Shown here: one piece after another, positions 9,375-16,999 of the stretch
How the letters are laid out: the number at the start of each line of letters is the position of its first letter
How positions within the stretch are numbered: the stretch's first letter is position 1
The notes under the pieces: model-generated
Seen by the model: the letters and a program-made list of their open reading frames with translations, nothing else
Database searches by the model: none
Told to the model about the DNA's origin: nothing
Translations under genes and position numbers: made by a program
DNA from: Candidatus Neomicrothrix sp.
GTDB taxonomy: Bacteria; Actinomycetota; Acidimicrobiia; Acidimicrobiales; Aldehydirespiratoraceae
Assembly (NCBI GenBank): GCA_017852795.1
Contig: JAFMKU010000004.1
Span: forward strand, 28,225 to 70,536
Direction of reading: 5' to 3'
DNA length: 42,312 nucleotides

Positions 9375-12248
9375 ATGCGGACTCTTGAACTGCTCGCCAC
9401 CATCCCCTTCCTTGACAACCCACCCACCCGCGGTACCTGGTTCGCGGGGTTGATCAGCGGTCTCGTAACCGGCCTGCTGGCCATGGGCATCGTGCTGATC
9501 TACCGATCGACCAAAGTCATCAACTTCGCGGTCGGCAACATGGGGCTTCCCGGCGCATCACTGTTTGCTTTGCTGGTCATCAACTGGGGTTGGCCGATGT
9601 GGCCCGCGCTGATCGTCAGCCTCACACTCGGCGCTTTGATCGGTGCGGTCATCGAACTCACCGTGGTCTGGCGATTGTTCAACCGGCCGCGAGTCATTTT
9701 GCTGGTCGCGACCGTCGGCCTCGCCCAACTGCTGGCCGCCATCAACCAATCCCTGCCCCGGCTCGACACCGACCAGGCCCAGATCCGGTTCCCGACCGCG
9801 ATCGGCAACACCTGGGATGACGTCGTTGGGTTGACGATCACCGGACCCAACGTCCAGATCCTGCTGGTCGTGCCCGCCCTCGCGCTCACCTTGGCCTGGT
9901 GGCTCAACCGCACCACGTTCGGCAAAGCAGTCACCGCCTCGGCCGACAACGCCAGCCTGTCTCGACTGGCCGGGATCAGCCCCCGCACCGTCTCTACCGT
10001 GGTCTGGACCGTCAGCGGTTTCATCGCCACCCTGTCGATGGTGCTGCTCAGCAGCGGTGGCCCCTCCACCGGCGTGGCCAACCTCGGACCGCTCACCCTC
10101 AACCTGGCCCTCGTCGCGGCCGTCATCGGCGGGATGCGCTCGTTCACCCGAGCCATGATCGGCGGTGTGGCCATCGGCATGTTGATCAACGCCTTTCGCT
10201 GGTACTACCCCAGCGAAATCGGCCTTTCCAGCTTCGTGTTCTTCCTTGCGGTCGTGATCGCCGTCTACTGGCAGAGCCGGGTCGGTGAAGAATCCACCAT
10301 GGCGTTCACCCCCAAAATCCGGCCGATCCCCAAACACCTCAACAGCATCTGGTGGATTCGCAACATGGCCCGAATCGCTATCGGGGCCAGCTTGAGCATC
10401 TTGTTCCTGCTCACCTGGTATCACGAGCGCCTGCTCTACATCGACTTCCCGCAGTCACGCTTCTTCTTGTTCTCAACCCTGATCGTGTTCGCGTTGTGCG
10501 CCGCCTCGGTGACCGTGATCACCGGCTGGTCAGGCCAGCTTTCGCTCGCCCAGATGGCGTACGCCGGGCTCGGAGGGCTGCTGGCCTACCACCTCAACGC
10601 CGGGTTTTCGATGGATGTCGGCTGGCGCGAAACCCGCATCCTCGACTTTGAACTGGTTGGCATCACGCAGGGCTGGTCGATCATCTTGGCGGCCGTCATC
10701 ACCGGCGCCATCGCGGCGTTGACCGGTATCAGCGCCCTACGGGTCCGGGGGTTGCTGCTCGCCGTTTCCACCTTCGCGTTTGCTATCGCAGCCCAGCAGT
10801 ACCTGTACCGACGACCGATCTTTAACGGCGGCGAACGCACCCCGTCGATCACCCGCGGCACGTTCTTTGGTGCCGACATGTTTGACCAGCGCAACTTCTT
10901 CTACTTCGTGACCGCCAGCGCCATCGTGGTGTTGATACTGCTCAACCGACTTCGGCGCTCCGGGGTCGGCCGCCGGATCGTGGCCGTGCGCGACAACCCG
11001 GACACCGCCGCGGCCTACACCGTCAGCCCTACCCGAACCAAGCTGCTGGCCTTCGCGCTCGCCGGTTCGGTCGCCGGTTTGGCCGGTGGGTTGTTCGCCA
11101 ACCTCCTGCCCTCCATCCGCTACGACCAAGCCCACTTCCAGATCGGCGACTCGCTTCAGGTGGTCGGGATCGCGGTGATCGGTGGTCTCGGTTCCATCAC
11201 CGGGGCTGTCCTCGGTGCGCTCTGGGTCAAAGGTCTGCCAGCGTTCTGGCCCGACAACGACGTCGTCCCCCTGTTTGCGTCGTCAATCGGCCTGCTGGTG
11301 GTGTTGATGTACTTCCCCGGTGGGTTTATTCAGATCGCCAACTCGGCCCGCGACGGGATCGTCGGGATCGCCGAACGCCGCACCCGACGCACCCCCGAAA
11401 CCACCTCCAGCACCGAAGCACCGCAGAGCCTCCGCAACCGCAGCAACGAGGACCTGCCGGCGATCACGCTGGCCGTCAACAACATTTCGGTGTCGTTCGG
11501 TGGCAACAACGCCGTCTCCGACGTGACCCTCCACGTGGCACGCGACGAGATCGTCGGGCTCATCGGCACCAACGGCGCCGGCAAATCAACCCTGATGAAC
11601 GCCATCGGCGGGTTTGTCCCCAGCCGCGGAACCGTGCAGGTGCTCGGCACCGAAATCAGCAACCTGTCGTCCTCGCAGCGAGCCAGCGTCGGGATCGGCC
11701 GGACCTTCCAATCGGCGACCCTGTTCCCTGAGTTGACCGTGCGAGAAACGGTGCAGGTCGCGCTGGAAGCACGCCGACGGTCATCACTGATCAAAACCAC
11801 GTTGTTCCTCAACGGACCAGCCGAGCGCAAACAACGGGCCGAAGCCGACGAGATCATCAACTTTTTGGGTCTCGGACGTTACGCCGATGCCTTCATTAGC
11901 GACCTGTCCACCGGAACCCGGCGGATCGTGGAACTAGCCGGGTTGCTGGCCGTCGACGCCAAGGTGTTGTGTTTGGACGAACCCACCGCCGGGGTCGCCC
12001 AGCGCGAAACCGAAGCGTTCGGGCCACTCATCAAAGAGATCCGTCGCGAACTCGGTGCGTCGATGCTGATCATCGAACACGACATGCCGCTGATCATGAG
12101 CATCAGCGACCGGGTGTACTGCCTCGAATCAGGCCAGATCATCGCCGAGGGCAGCCCCGACGAGGTGCGCAACAACCCGCAGGTGATCGCCAGCTACCTC
12201 GGTACCGACATTCGGGCTATCGAACGCAGCGACCAAGCCGACGCCTAA
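9375..12248 (+). CDS. LivH-LivM-LivG fusion: branched-chain-amino-acid-type ABC importer
   Basis: A 957-aa protein combining three subunits that are normally separate. The LivH-like permease is at about 1-310 (STKVINFAVGNMG, and the conserved LAGISPRTV region). The LivM-like permease is at about 345-640 (TGWSGQLSLAQMAYAGLGG, VRDNPDTAAAY). A LivG-like ATPase is at about 690-940, with Walker A GTNGAGKST (731-739), the variant signature LSTGT (from 844), CLDEPTAG, and a canonical H-loop IEHDM. ATG 9375 lies 2 bp after the upstream stop, with GGAAGGCGG as ribosome binding site. Together the two genes supply both permeases and both ATPases. No LivK-type binding protein is encoded in the window, so the substrate stays unknown; amino acids, amides, urea and other small carboxylates are all used by this family. 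Confidence 0.88.
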   Translation: MRTLELLATIPFLDNPPTRGTWFAGLISGLVTGLLAMGIVLIYRSTKVINFAVGNMGLPGASLFALLVINWGWPMWPALIVSLTLGALIGAVIELTVVWRLFNRPRVILLVATVGLAQLLAAINQSLPRLDTDQAQIRFPTAIGNTWDDVVGLTITGPNVQILLVVPALALTLAWWLNRTTFGKAVTASADNASLSRLAGISPRTVSTVVWTVSGFIATLSMVLLSSGGPSTGVANLGPLTLNLALVAAVIGGMRSFTRAMIGGVAIGMLINAFRWYYPSEIGLSSFVFFLAVVIAVYWQSRVGEESTMAFTPKIRPIPKHLNSIWWIRNMARIAIGASLSILFLLTWYHERLLYIDFPQSRFFLFSTLIVFALCAASVTVITGWSGQLSLAQMAYAGLGGLLAYHLNAGFSMDVGWRETRILDFELVGITQGWSIILAAVITGAIAALTGISALRVRGLLLAVSTFAFAIAAQQYLYRRPIFNGGERTPSITRGTFFGADMFDQRNFFYFVTASAIVVLILLNRLRRSGVGRRIVAVRDNPDTAAAYTVSPTRTKLLAFALAGSVAGLAGGLFANLLPSIRYDQAHFQIGDSLQVVGIAVIGGLGSITGAVLGALWVKGLPAFWPDNDVVPLFASSIGLLVVLMYFPGGFIQIANSARDGIVGIAERRTRRTPETTSSTEAPQSLRNRSNEDLPAITLAVNNISVSFGGNNAVSDVTLHVARDEIVGLIGTNGAGKSTLMNAIGGFVPSRGTVQVLGTEISNLSSSQRASVGIGRTFQSATLFPELTVRETVQVALEARRRSSLIKTTLFLNGPAERKQRAEADEIINFLGLGRYADAFISDLSTGTRRIVELAGLLAVDAKVLCLDEPTAGVAQRETEAFGPLIKEIRRELGASMLIIEHDMPLIMSISDRVYCLESGQIIAEGSPDEVRNNPQVIASYLGTDIRAIERSDQADA

Positions 12249-12250
12249 CC

Positions 12251-12295
12251 ACCCCCCGCCTGAGCGAACCGGGGGTGCCTGAGCGAACCGGGGGT
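12251..12295. repeat. Tandem 19-bp duplication in a convergent terminator-like region
   Basis: The unit GCCTGAGCGAACCGGGGGT occurs at 12258-12276 and again, identical, at 12277-12295. The preceding ACCCCC (12251-12256) can pair with the GGGGGT that ends either copy, giving two alternative hairpins between the convergent transporter and MscS genes. It may act as a terminator, with the extra copy arising by slippage. Confidence 0.6.
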
Positions 12296-12300
12296 GAGGG

Positions 12301-13383
12301 TTAGAGTTCGTTGAATCCGGGCTGGTTCGGGTCGTGCACTTCGACCTCGCTGATCGCCAGATCCGGCTTGTCGGGTGCGAAGTCACCTTCGTGACGGAAC
12401 CAGACGGTCTGCTGCGGGAACGGGATCTCGATTCGGGCCTGATCAAAGGCTTCTTTGATCCGCAGCCGCAGTTCACGCTCCACCGCCCACTGCATCGACG
12501 GCTCGGTCTTGACCGCGACCCGGATCGCCACCCCCGACGCCCCAAGGCTCTGAATACCCCAAACTTCAGGGCGTTCCATCAGCTCGTCGCCACCCCACTC
12601 CTTGTCTTCCCAGAACTCGTCGGCGACCCGCTGGATCACCCCTTGGGCAAAACGGAGATCCGAGTCGTAGGCCACCTCAATGTCGAGCACCGCCCGCGAC
12701 CAAAGCTGGCTGAAGTTGCCGACCCGGCTGATCTCACCGTTGGGGATGTGCCAGAGCGTGCCTTTGACATCTCGCAACGTCGTCGAACGCAACGACACCT
12801 CCTCCACGGTGCCCACCGCCGGGCCGATGTCGATGACGTCACCGACGCCGTACTGATCCTCGATCAGCATGAACAACCCGGACAGGAAATCTTTCACCAC
12901 CGACTGGGCACCGAAACCCAACGCCAGACCGCCGATACCGGCACCCGCGATGAGCGGGGCCAGATCGATCTGCAACTGTCCGAGAATCATCAACCCGGCC
13001 ACACTCCACACCGCAGCGGAGATGACGCTGCGCAGCACCAGGCTGATGGTTTCGGCACGAGCTTCGGCACGGGCCGATGCTTTCTCCTCGATCAGCAACC
13101 GACCCGGACCGCGGCTACGCAACTGCTGCAACGCCCCATCGGCGCTGGGGTTGGCGATCGACTTTGTGAACCGAGTGAGCGCCCGGTTCAGCACCCGCAC
13201 CCCGATCCACGCCGCCACCACGATCAACAAGATTCGCACCGGACGATCCAGCAACCACTCGGAAGCTACGGCGACAAACTTGCTGTCGGTCCAGTCAAAG
13301 ATCGTCTCGCAGACGAAGGTCGGTTCGATACCGCAGGCGTCGGTCACGCCAGCCGCGGTGCTTTGCACAAGGATGGAACTCAT
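12301..13383 (-). CDS. MscS-family small-conductance mechanosensitive channel
   Basis: A 360-aa membrane channel that opens under hypo-osmotic shock. Transmembrane segments lie near 45-66 and 115-138. The pore helix region follows (about 145-180) with the glycine/alanine-rich stretch AGAGIGGLALGFGAQSVVKDFLSG. The beta domain comes next (VGDVIDIGPAVGTVEEVSLRST, then WHIPNGEI), and then the C-terminal alpha/beta domain ending in FPQQTVWFR. The tail EVHDPNQPGFNEL is extra. It is convergent with the transporter fusion and divergent from the molybdate regulator; no functional link to either is evident. Confidence 0.9.
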   Translation of the reverse strand: MSSILVQSTAAGVTDACGIEPTFVCETIFDWTDSKFVAVASEWLLDRPVRILLIVVAAWIGVRVLNRALTRFTKSIANPSADGALQQLRSRGPGRLLIEEKASARAEARAETISLVLRSVISAAVWSVAGLMILGQLQIDLAPLIAGAGIGGLALGFGAQSVVKDFLSGLFMLIEDQYGVGDVIDIGPAVGTVEEVSLRSTTLRDVKGTLWHIPNGEISRVGNFSQLWSRAVLDIEVAYDSDLRFAQGVIQRVADEFWEDKEWGGDELMERPEVWGIQSLGASGVAIRVAVKTEPSMQWAVERELRLRIKEAFDQARIEIPFPQQTVWFRHEGDFAPDKPDLAISEVEVHDPNQPGFNEL

Positions 13384-13453
13384 GCCACGAAGGTAGGTCC
13401 GACGGCCATTCTCGCGGTGGACCCGCGACCGAACAAAGCCTCAAAGAGCGCAG

Positions 13454-13475
13454 ATCCAGTGTTTTTGGATAGTTT
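13454..13475 (+). promoter_or_regulatory. Candidate promoter and operator of the molybdate locus
   Basis: ATCCA (13454-13458) and TGGAT (13466-13470) form an inverted repeat that runs into TAGTTT (13470-13475), a TANNNT-type -10 element ending seven bases before the ATG at 13483. There is no Shine-Dalgarno sequence, so a leaderless message is likely. Binding of the regulator to the repeat would block the -10 region; autoregulation is an inference. Confidence 0.4.
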
Positions 13476-13482
13476 TTCTGGC

Positions 13483-13875
13483 ATGCACCAGTTTCGGCTC
13501 GGAAAAGCAGCGCAACTCCTTGGCGTAAGCGTGGACACCATTCGACGGTGGGCCGATCAAGGACGGGTCGCCACCGTGCGAACCGAAGGCGGCCAACGCG
13601 AAATCGAAGGACCTGAACTGGCCCGGCTCGCCATCGAACTCGGAAACGAACCCAGCGACGACGCCCACACCGTTTCGGCCCGCAATCGGTTCCCTGGACT
13701 CGTGACCCGGGTCAAACGCGACACCGTCATGGCCCAGGTCGAAATCCAGGCCGGACCCCACCGGATCGTGTCGCTCATCTCTACCGAAGCCGCCGACGCT
13801 CTCGGACTTGAACCCGGCGTGCCCGCGGTGGCCTCGATCAAATCCACCAACGTCGTCGTCGAACGTTCCGAATGA
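13483..13875 (+). CDS. Molybdate-responsive HTH-TOBE (Mop) transcriptional regulator
   Basis: A 130-aa two-domain protein. Residues 1-50 form a MerR/excisionase-like helix-turn-helix (FRLGKAAQLLGVSVDTIRRW, ending in GQREIEG). Residues about 65-130 form a TOBE/Mop domain (RFPGLVTRVKRDTVMAQVEI to SIKSTNVVVERSE), which in ModE, ModC and molbindins binds molybdate or tungstate. Its position as first gene before modABC supports molybdate sensing. The frame is open far upstream, but only the ATG at 13483 gives the intact HTH. The stop overlaps the ModA start (ATGA). Repressor or activator cannot be told from sequence. Confidence 0.85.
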   Translation: MHQFRLGKAAQLLGVSVDTIRRWADQGRVATVRTEGGQREIEGPELARLAIELGNEPSDDAHTVSARNRFPGLVTRVKRDTVMAQVEIQAGPHRIVSLISTEAADALGLEPGVPAVASIKSTNVVVERSE

Positions 13876-14615
13876 ACCCAACGAGCCGCAGAAGCCGGAT
13901 AGGCCGCCGAAGCCGGGTCGCTAGCTTCGGTGTGCTCACTGCCGTGCTTTTGGGCGCCTGCGGAACCACTGACCGTCCGGTGGTGCTCGCCGCGTCCTCG
14001 CTGACCGACATCGCCCCCGCCATCGCCGCAGCCGCCGACCTCGACCTCGACTTTGTGTTCGCCGGTTCCCCCACCCTGATCACGCAACTAGCCAACGGCA
14101 TCGACGCGGCCGTCATCATCACTGCCGACAACACCCAGATGACCCGGGCCGCGGCCAGTGGGCGCACCGGACCACCGACCACCCTGGCCCGCAACACGCT
14201 GGTCGTTGCGGTCGCCCCCGGCAACCCCGGCCGACTTCAGACCCTCAACGACCTCGGCGACCCCCGCCACCTCATCGGGCGCTGCGCCCCTGCCGTTCCC
14301 TGCGGTGTTCTCACCGACCAACTCGCCAGCGCCGCCAACATCACCATCAGCGCCACCACCGAAGAACCCGGGGTTCGCTCCCTCGCCACCAAAATCGGCC
14401 TCGGTGAACTCGATGCCGGGCTGATCTACCGCACCGACGCCGACAACCTCGGTCTGACCACCATCGCCGACTCGCAACTCCAACAACTCGGAGGGTTCAC
14501 CACCGACTATCAGGCCGCGGTCATCGACCAGTCGCCGGCCGGGCAACAACTCATCGACGCGTTCGCTAGCCCCCGCGGCCAACAACTCCTGCGCGACGCC
14601 GGGTTCAGCCCGTGA
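13872..14615 (+). CDS. modA: ModA, molybdate-binding lipoprotein of the ABC importer
   Basis: 247 aa with an arginine-rich N-terminus, hydrophobic core and lipobox LGAC, so it is probably anchored to the outer face of the membrane. The mature part starts VVLAASSLTDI, the family's oxyanion-binding motif near the N-terminus, followed by FAGSPTLITQL, a variant of the usual F.GSS..L..QI. GAPAD-like GIDAAVIITAD and CGVLTDQLASAA follow the ModA layout, and GELDAGLIYRTDA matches the usual G.VDAG.VY.TDA. Translation is coupled to the regulator by ATGA and to ModB by GTGA. Confidence 0.88.
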   Translation: MNPTSRRSRIGRRSRVASFGVLTAVLLGACGTTDRPVVLAASSLTDIAPAIAAAADLDLDFVFAGSPTLITQLANGIDAAVIITADNTQMTRAAASGRTGPPTTLARNTLVVAVAPGNPGRLQTLNDLGDPRHLIGRCAPAVPCGVLTDQLASAANITISATTEEPGVRSLATKIGLGELDAGLIYRTDADNLGLTTIADSQLQQLGGFTTDYQAAVIDQSPAGQQLIDAFASPRGQQLLRDAGFSP

Positions 14616-15400
14616 GCACACCACCACGCCAGACGCCGCGCACCATGCTGGGCGCCGCTGCGTTCGCCACGGCGCTGCTTGCCGCCCCCCTTGTCGGGCT
14701 GCTTCAGCGGGCCCCGTGGACCAGCATCGTCCGCCGCCTCAGCGACCCGGCCGTGCTCGACGCCCTCCGAGTTTCGTTGGTGGTCAGCGTTAGCGCGACC
14801 GCAGTCGCCACCGTCATTGGTCTGCCGCTGGCCTGGGCACTGGCCCGCGACGCCCTCCCCGGTGCCCGTCTGATCCGCAGCGCCGTGCTCGTCCCCATGG
14901 TGCTTCCACCCGTCGTCGCCGGCACCGCGCTGCTCTACGCCCTCGGCCGCAAAAGCCCGATCGGTAGCCGACTCGATCACTGGTTCGGGATCACCCTGCC
15001 GTTCACCACCACCGGCGCCACCATCGCCGCCGCGTTCGTTGCGCTGCCGTTTTTCATCACCACCGTCGAAGCTGCGCTCCGCCAACTCGGCACCAACCTC
15101 GACGAGGCGGCCGCCACCTGCCGGAGCGGACCCCTAACCACCCTCTGGCTCGTCACCCTCCCGGCCATACGCTCGGCGTTCATCGCCGGTATCACCCTCA
15201 CCTGGGCTCGGGCCCTCGGCGAATTCGGCGCCACCCTCACCTTCGCCGGAAGCGTCGGGGGGCGAACCCGAACCCTCCCGCTCCAAACGTTCGTCGCGCT
15301 CGAAAGCGACCCCGAAACTGCGATCGCCATCAGCGTGCTGCTGCTTGCCATCTCGATTGCCATGCTCGTCGCCCTTCGTAACCGGATCACGCTGCGATGA
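14612..15400 (+). CDS. modB: ModB, molybdate ABC transporter permease
   Basis: 262 aa with about six hydrophobic segments. The binding-protein-dependent permease signature is present near residues 165-205: DEAATCRSGP preceded by LRQLGTNLDEAA, then WARALGEFGATLTFAGS, which is highly typical of ModB. FVALPFFITTVEAAL matches the family core. The GTG start overlaps the modA stop; the TGA overlaps the modC ATG by 4 bp. It forms the membrane pore with ModA and ModC. Confidence 0.9.
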   Translation: MSTPPRQTPRTMLGAAAFATALLAAPLVGLLQRAPWTSIVRRLSDPAVLDALRVSLVVSVSATAVATVIGLPLAWALARDALPGARLIRSAVLVPMVLPPVVAGTALLYALGRKSPIGSRLDHWFGITLPFTTTGATIAAAFVALPFFITTVEAALRQLGTNLDEAAATCRSGPLTTLWLVTLPAIRSAFIAGITLTWARALGEFGATLTFAGSVGGRTRTLPLQTFVALESDPETAIAISVLLLAISIAMLVALRNRITLR

Positions 15401-16047
15401 GCATCGTCATCCACGGACACCTCCGACGCGGCACCCTCGCGGTGGATCTCGACCTTGAGATCCCCACGGGACTCACCACCCTCACCGGACCCAACGGTGT
15501 GGGCAAAACCAGCTTGCTGCGGCTCATCGCCGGACTCGACGCGCTCGATCACGGGACCCTCAGCATCAACGGATCAACCGTCGACGATCCGGCGGCCCGC
15601 CGATTCGTGCCCGCCCACCAGCGACCCATCGCCATGACGTTCCAAGAACTTCGCCTGTTCCCTCACCTCACCAGCCTCGACAACGTGGCGTTCCCGCTGC
15701 GTCGAACCGGGCACTCGCGAACCGACGCCCGCAGCCAGGCCCGGGCCCTGCTCGAACGAGTTGGGGCCGGCGACATTTCCGATCACCACCCTGAACGTCT
15801 CTCCGGGGGTCAAGCGCAACGAGTCGCGCTCGCTCGTAGCCTCGCCGCGCAACCCGACGTCTTGTTGCTTGACGAACCGCTCGCCGCGGTTGATGCCGAA
15901 AGCCGCGACGACCTCCGAACCCTGCTCACCCAACCCGACCTCGCTCCCACCGTGCTGTGGGTCAGCCACGACCCCAACGACAGCCACCTCACCGGAAGTC
16001 GGATCGTGGCGAGCCACGACGGCATCGGCCATACTCAGCATTCGTGA
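15397..16047 (+). CDS. modC: ModC-like ABC ATPase, short form lacking the TOBE domain
   Basis: 216 aa. Walker A is GPNGVGKTS (31-39), the Q-loop is MTFQELRLFPHLT, the signature LSGGQ starts at about 135, Walker B is VLLLDEP, and WVSHD gives the H-loop. Classical ModC is about 350 aa and ends in a molybdate-binding TOBE domain; here that part is absent. The only TOBE domain in the locus sits in the regulator gene, so sensing and transport look divided. The assignment as ModC rests on the operon. The gene is coupled to modB (ATGA) and to the SDR that follows (GTGA). Confidence 0.85.
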   Translation: MSIVIHGHLRRGTLAVDLDLEIPTGLTTLTGPNGVGKTSLLRLIAGLDALDHGTLSINGSTVDDPAARRFVPAHQRPIAMTFQELRLFPHLTSLDNVAFPLRRTGHSRTDARSQARALLERVGAGDISDHHPERLSGGQAQRVALARSLAAQPDVLLLDEPLAAVDAESRDDLRTLLTQPDLAPTVLWVSHDPNDSHLTGSRIVASHDGIGHTQHS

Positions 16048-16829
16048 CCGAACCACAACCCGCACCCGACCCGCTCGCACCATTTCGCCTCGACGGCCGC
16101 GTCGTGTTGATCACCGGAGCCAGCAGCGGGCTCGGTGCTCGCTTCGCCCGCACCTGCGGAGCGGCCGGAGCCCGGGTTGTGGTGGCCGCCCGGCGAGCCG
16201 ATCGTCTGGCCTCGTTGCTTGACGAACTCGATGACGGCGTCGCTATCGAAGTAGACCTCGCCGCCGACGGTGGACCCGAACACTGTGTTTCCGAAACGCT
16301 CGCGGCCACGGGACGCATCGACGTGCTGGTCAACAACGCTGGGATCTCCACCGTGAGCCCCGCGTTGGATTTCAGCACCGCCGAGTTTCGGCGCGAACTT
16401 GAGATCGACCTGGTTGCCCCGTTCGCGCTGGCCCGCGACGTTGCCCGTCACGCCATCGAACACCGCTACCCGGCGTCGATCATCAACATCGGATCGGTTC
16501 TCGGGGCGGTCGGAGGCGGCAAGCTACGCGTCCCCGGCTACGCCGCGGCCAAAGGCGGACTTCACAACCTCACCCGCGAACTCGCCTCCCAATGGGGCCG
16601 CAAAGGAGTGCGGGTCAACGCCATCGCCCCCGGATGGTTCGCCAGCGAAATGACCACCGCCATGTTTGGCGACGACTCCGCCGAGGCGTACATGCAGGCC
16701 GGTGCGGTCATGGGTCGACCGGGGGCCGATGGAGAACTCGACGGCGCGTTGCTTTACCTCGCCAGCGACGCGTCAAGCTTCGTCACCGGACACATCCTTC
16801 ACGTCGACGGCGGTTGGGTCGCTACCTGA
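16044..16829 (+). CDS. SDR-family oxidoreductase, coupled to modC
   Basis: 261 aa from GTG 16044 (VTEPQPAPD), which overlaps the modC stop by 4 bp; the frame is open further upstream but that is only shadow of modC. Motifs are TGASSGLG, NNAGIS, INIGSV and GYAAAKGG for the catalytic Tyr/Lys, APGWFASEM, and a C-terminal DGGW. The residue after strand 2 (AARRADR) suggests NADP(H). It belongs to the broad 3-oxoacyl-ACP-reductase/gluconate-dehydrogenase-like group. Why it is joined to molybdate uptake is not clear; shared transcription may be incidental. Confidence 0.85.
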   Translation: MTEPQPAPDPLAPFRLDGRVVLITGASSGLGARFARTCGAAGARVVVAARRADRLASLLDELDDGVAIEVDLAADGGPEHCVSETLAATGRIDVLVNNAGISTVSPALDFSTAEFRRELEIDLVAPFALARDVARHAIEHRYPASIINIGSVLGAVGGGKLRVPGYAAAKGGLHNLTRELASQWGRKGVRVNAIAPGWFASEMTTAMFGDDSAEAYMQAGAVMGRPGADGELDGALLYLASDASSFVTGHILHVDGGWVAT

Positions 16830-16883
16830 TCCTGCGGCGGCGGTGATGCGGCAACCTCCCCCCGGAGCCCACACCACCGCCCC

Positions 16884-16918
16884 ACAAGTCCAAAGGCACA
16901 CCGGCGCCTTGGGCTTGT
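16884..16918. terminator. Strong hairpin between convergent genes
   Basis: ACAAGTCCAAAGGC (16884-16897) pairs with GCCTTGGGCTTGT (16906-16918) around an 8-nt loop, with one G-U pair and one bulged A. It sits in the 170-bp gap between the convergent SDR and peptidase genes and probably serves as a bidirectional terminator. A T-run is lacking on both strands. The rest of the gap shows no gene. Confidence 0.65.
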
Positions 16919-16999
16919 CATCCCACGACGTATCGAGGCGGTGACAGCGGTCACATGCTGGTCGCGAATTTGGTGCTCGTCAAGGAAAAACCGAGTTCG

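Noticed and set aside
12334-13482. Long upstream extension of the molybdate regulator
   Set aside because: It is antisense to MscS; the HTH begins at ATG 13483 right after a promoter-like element.
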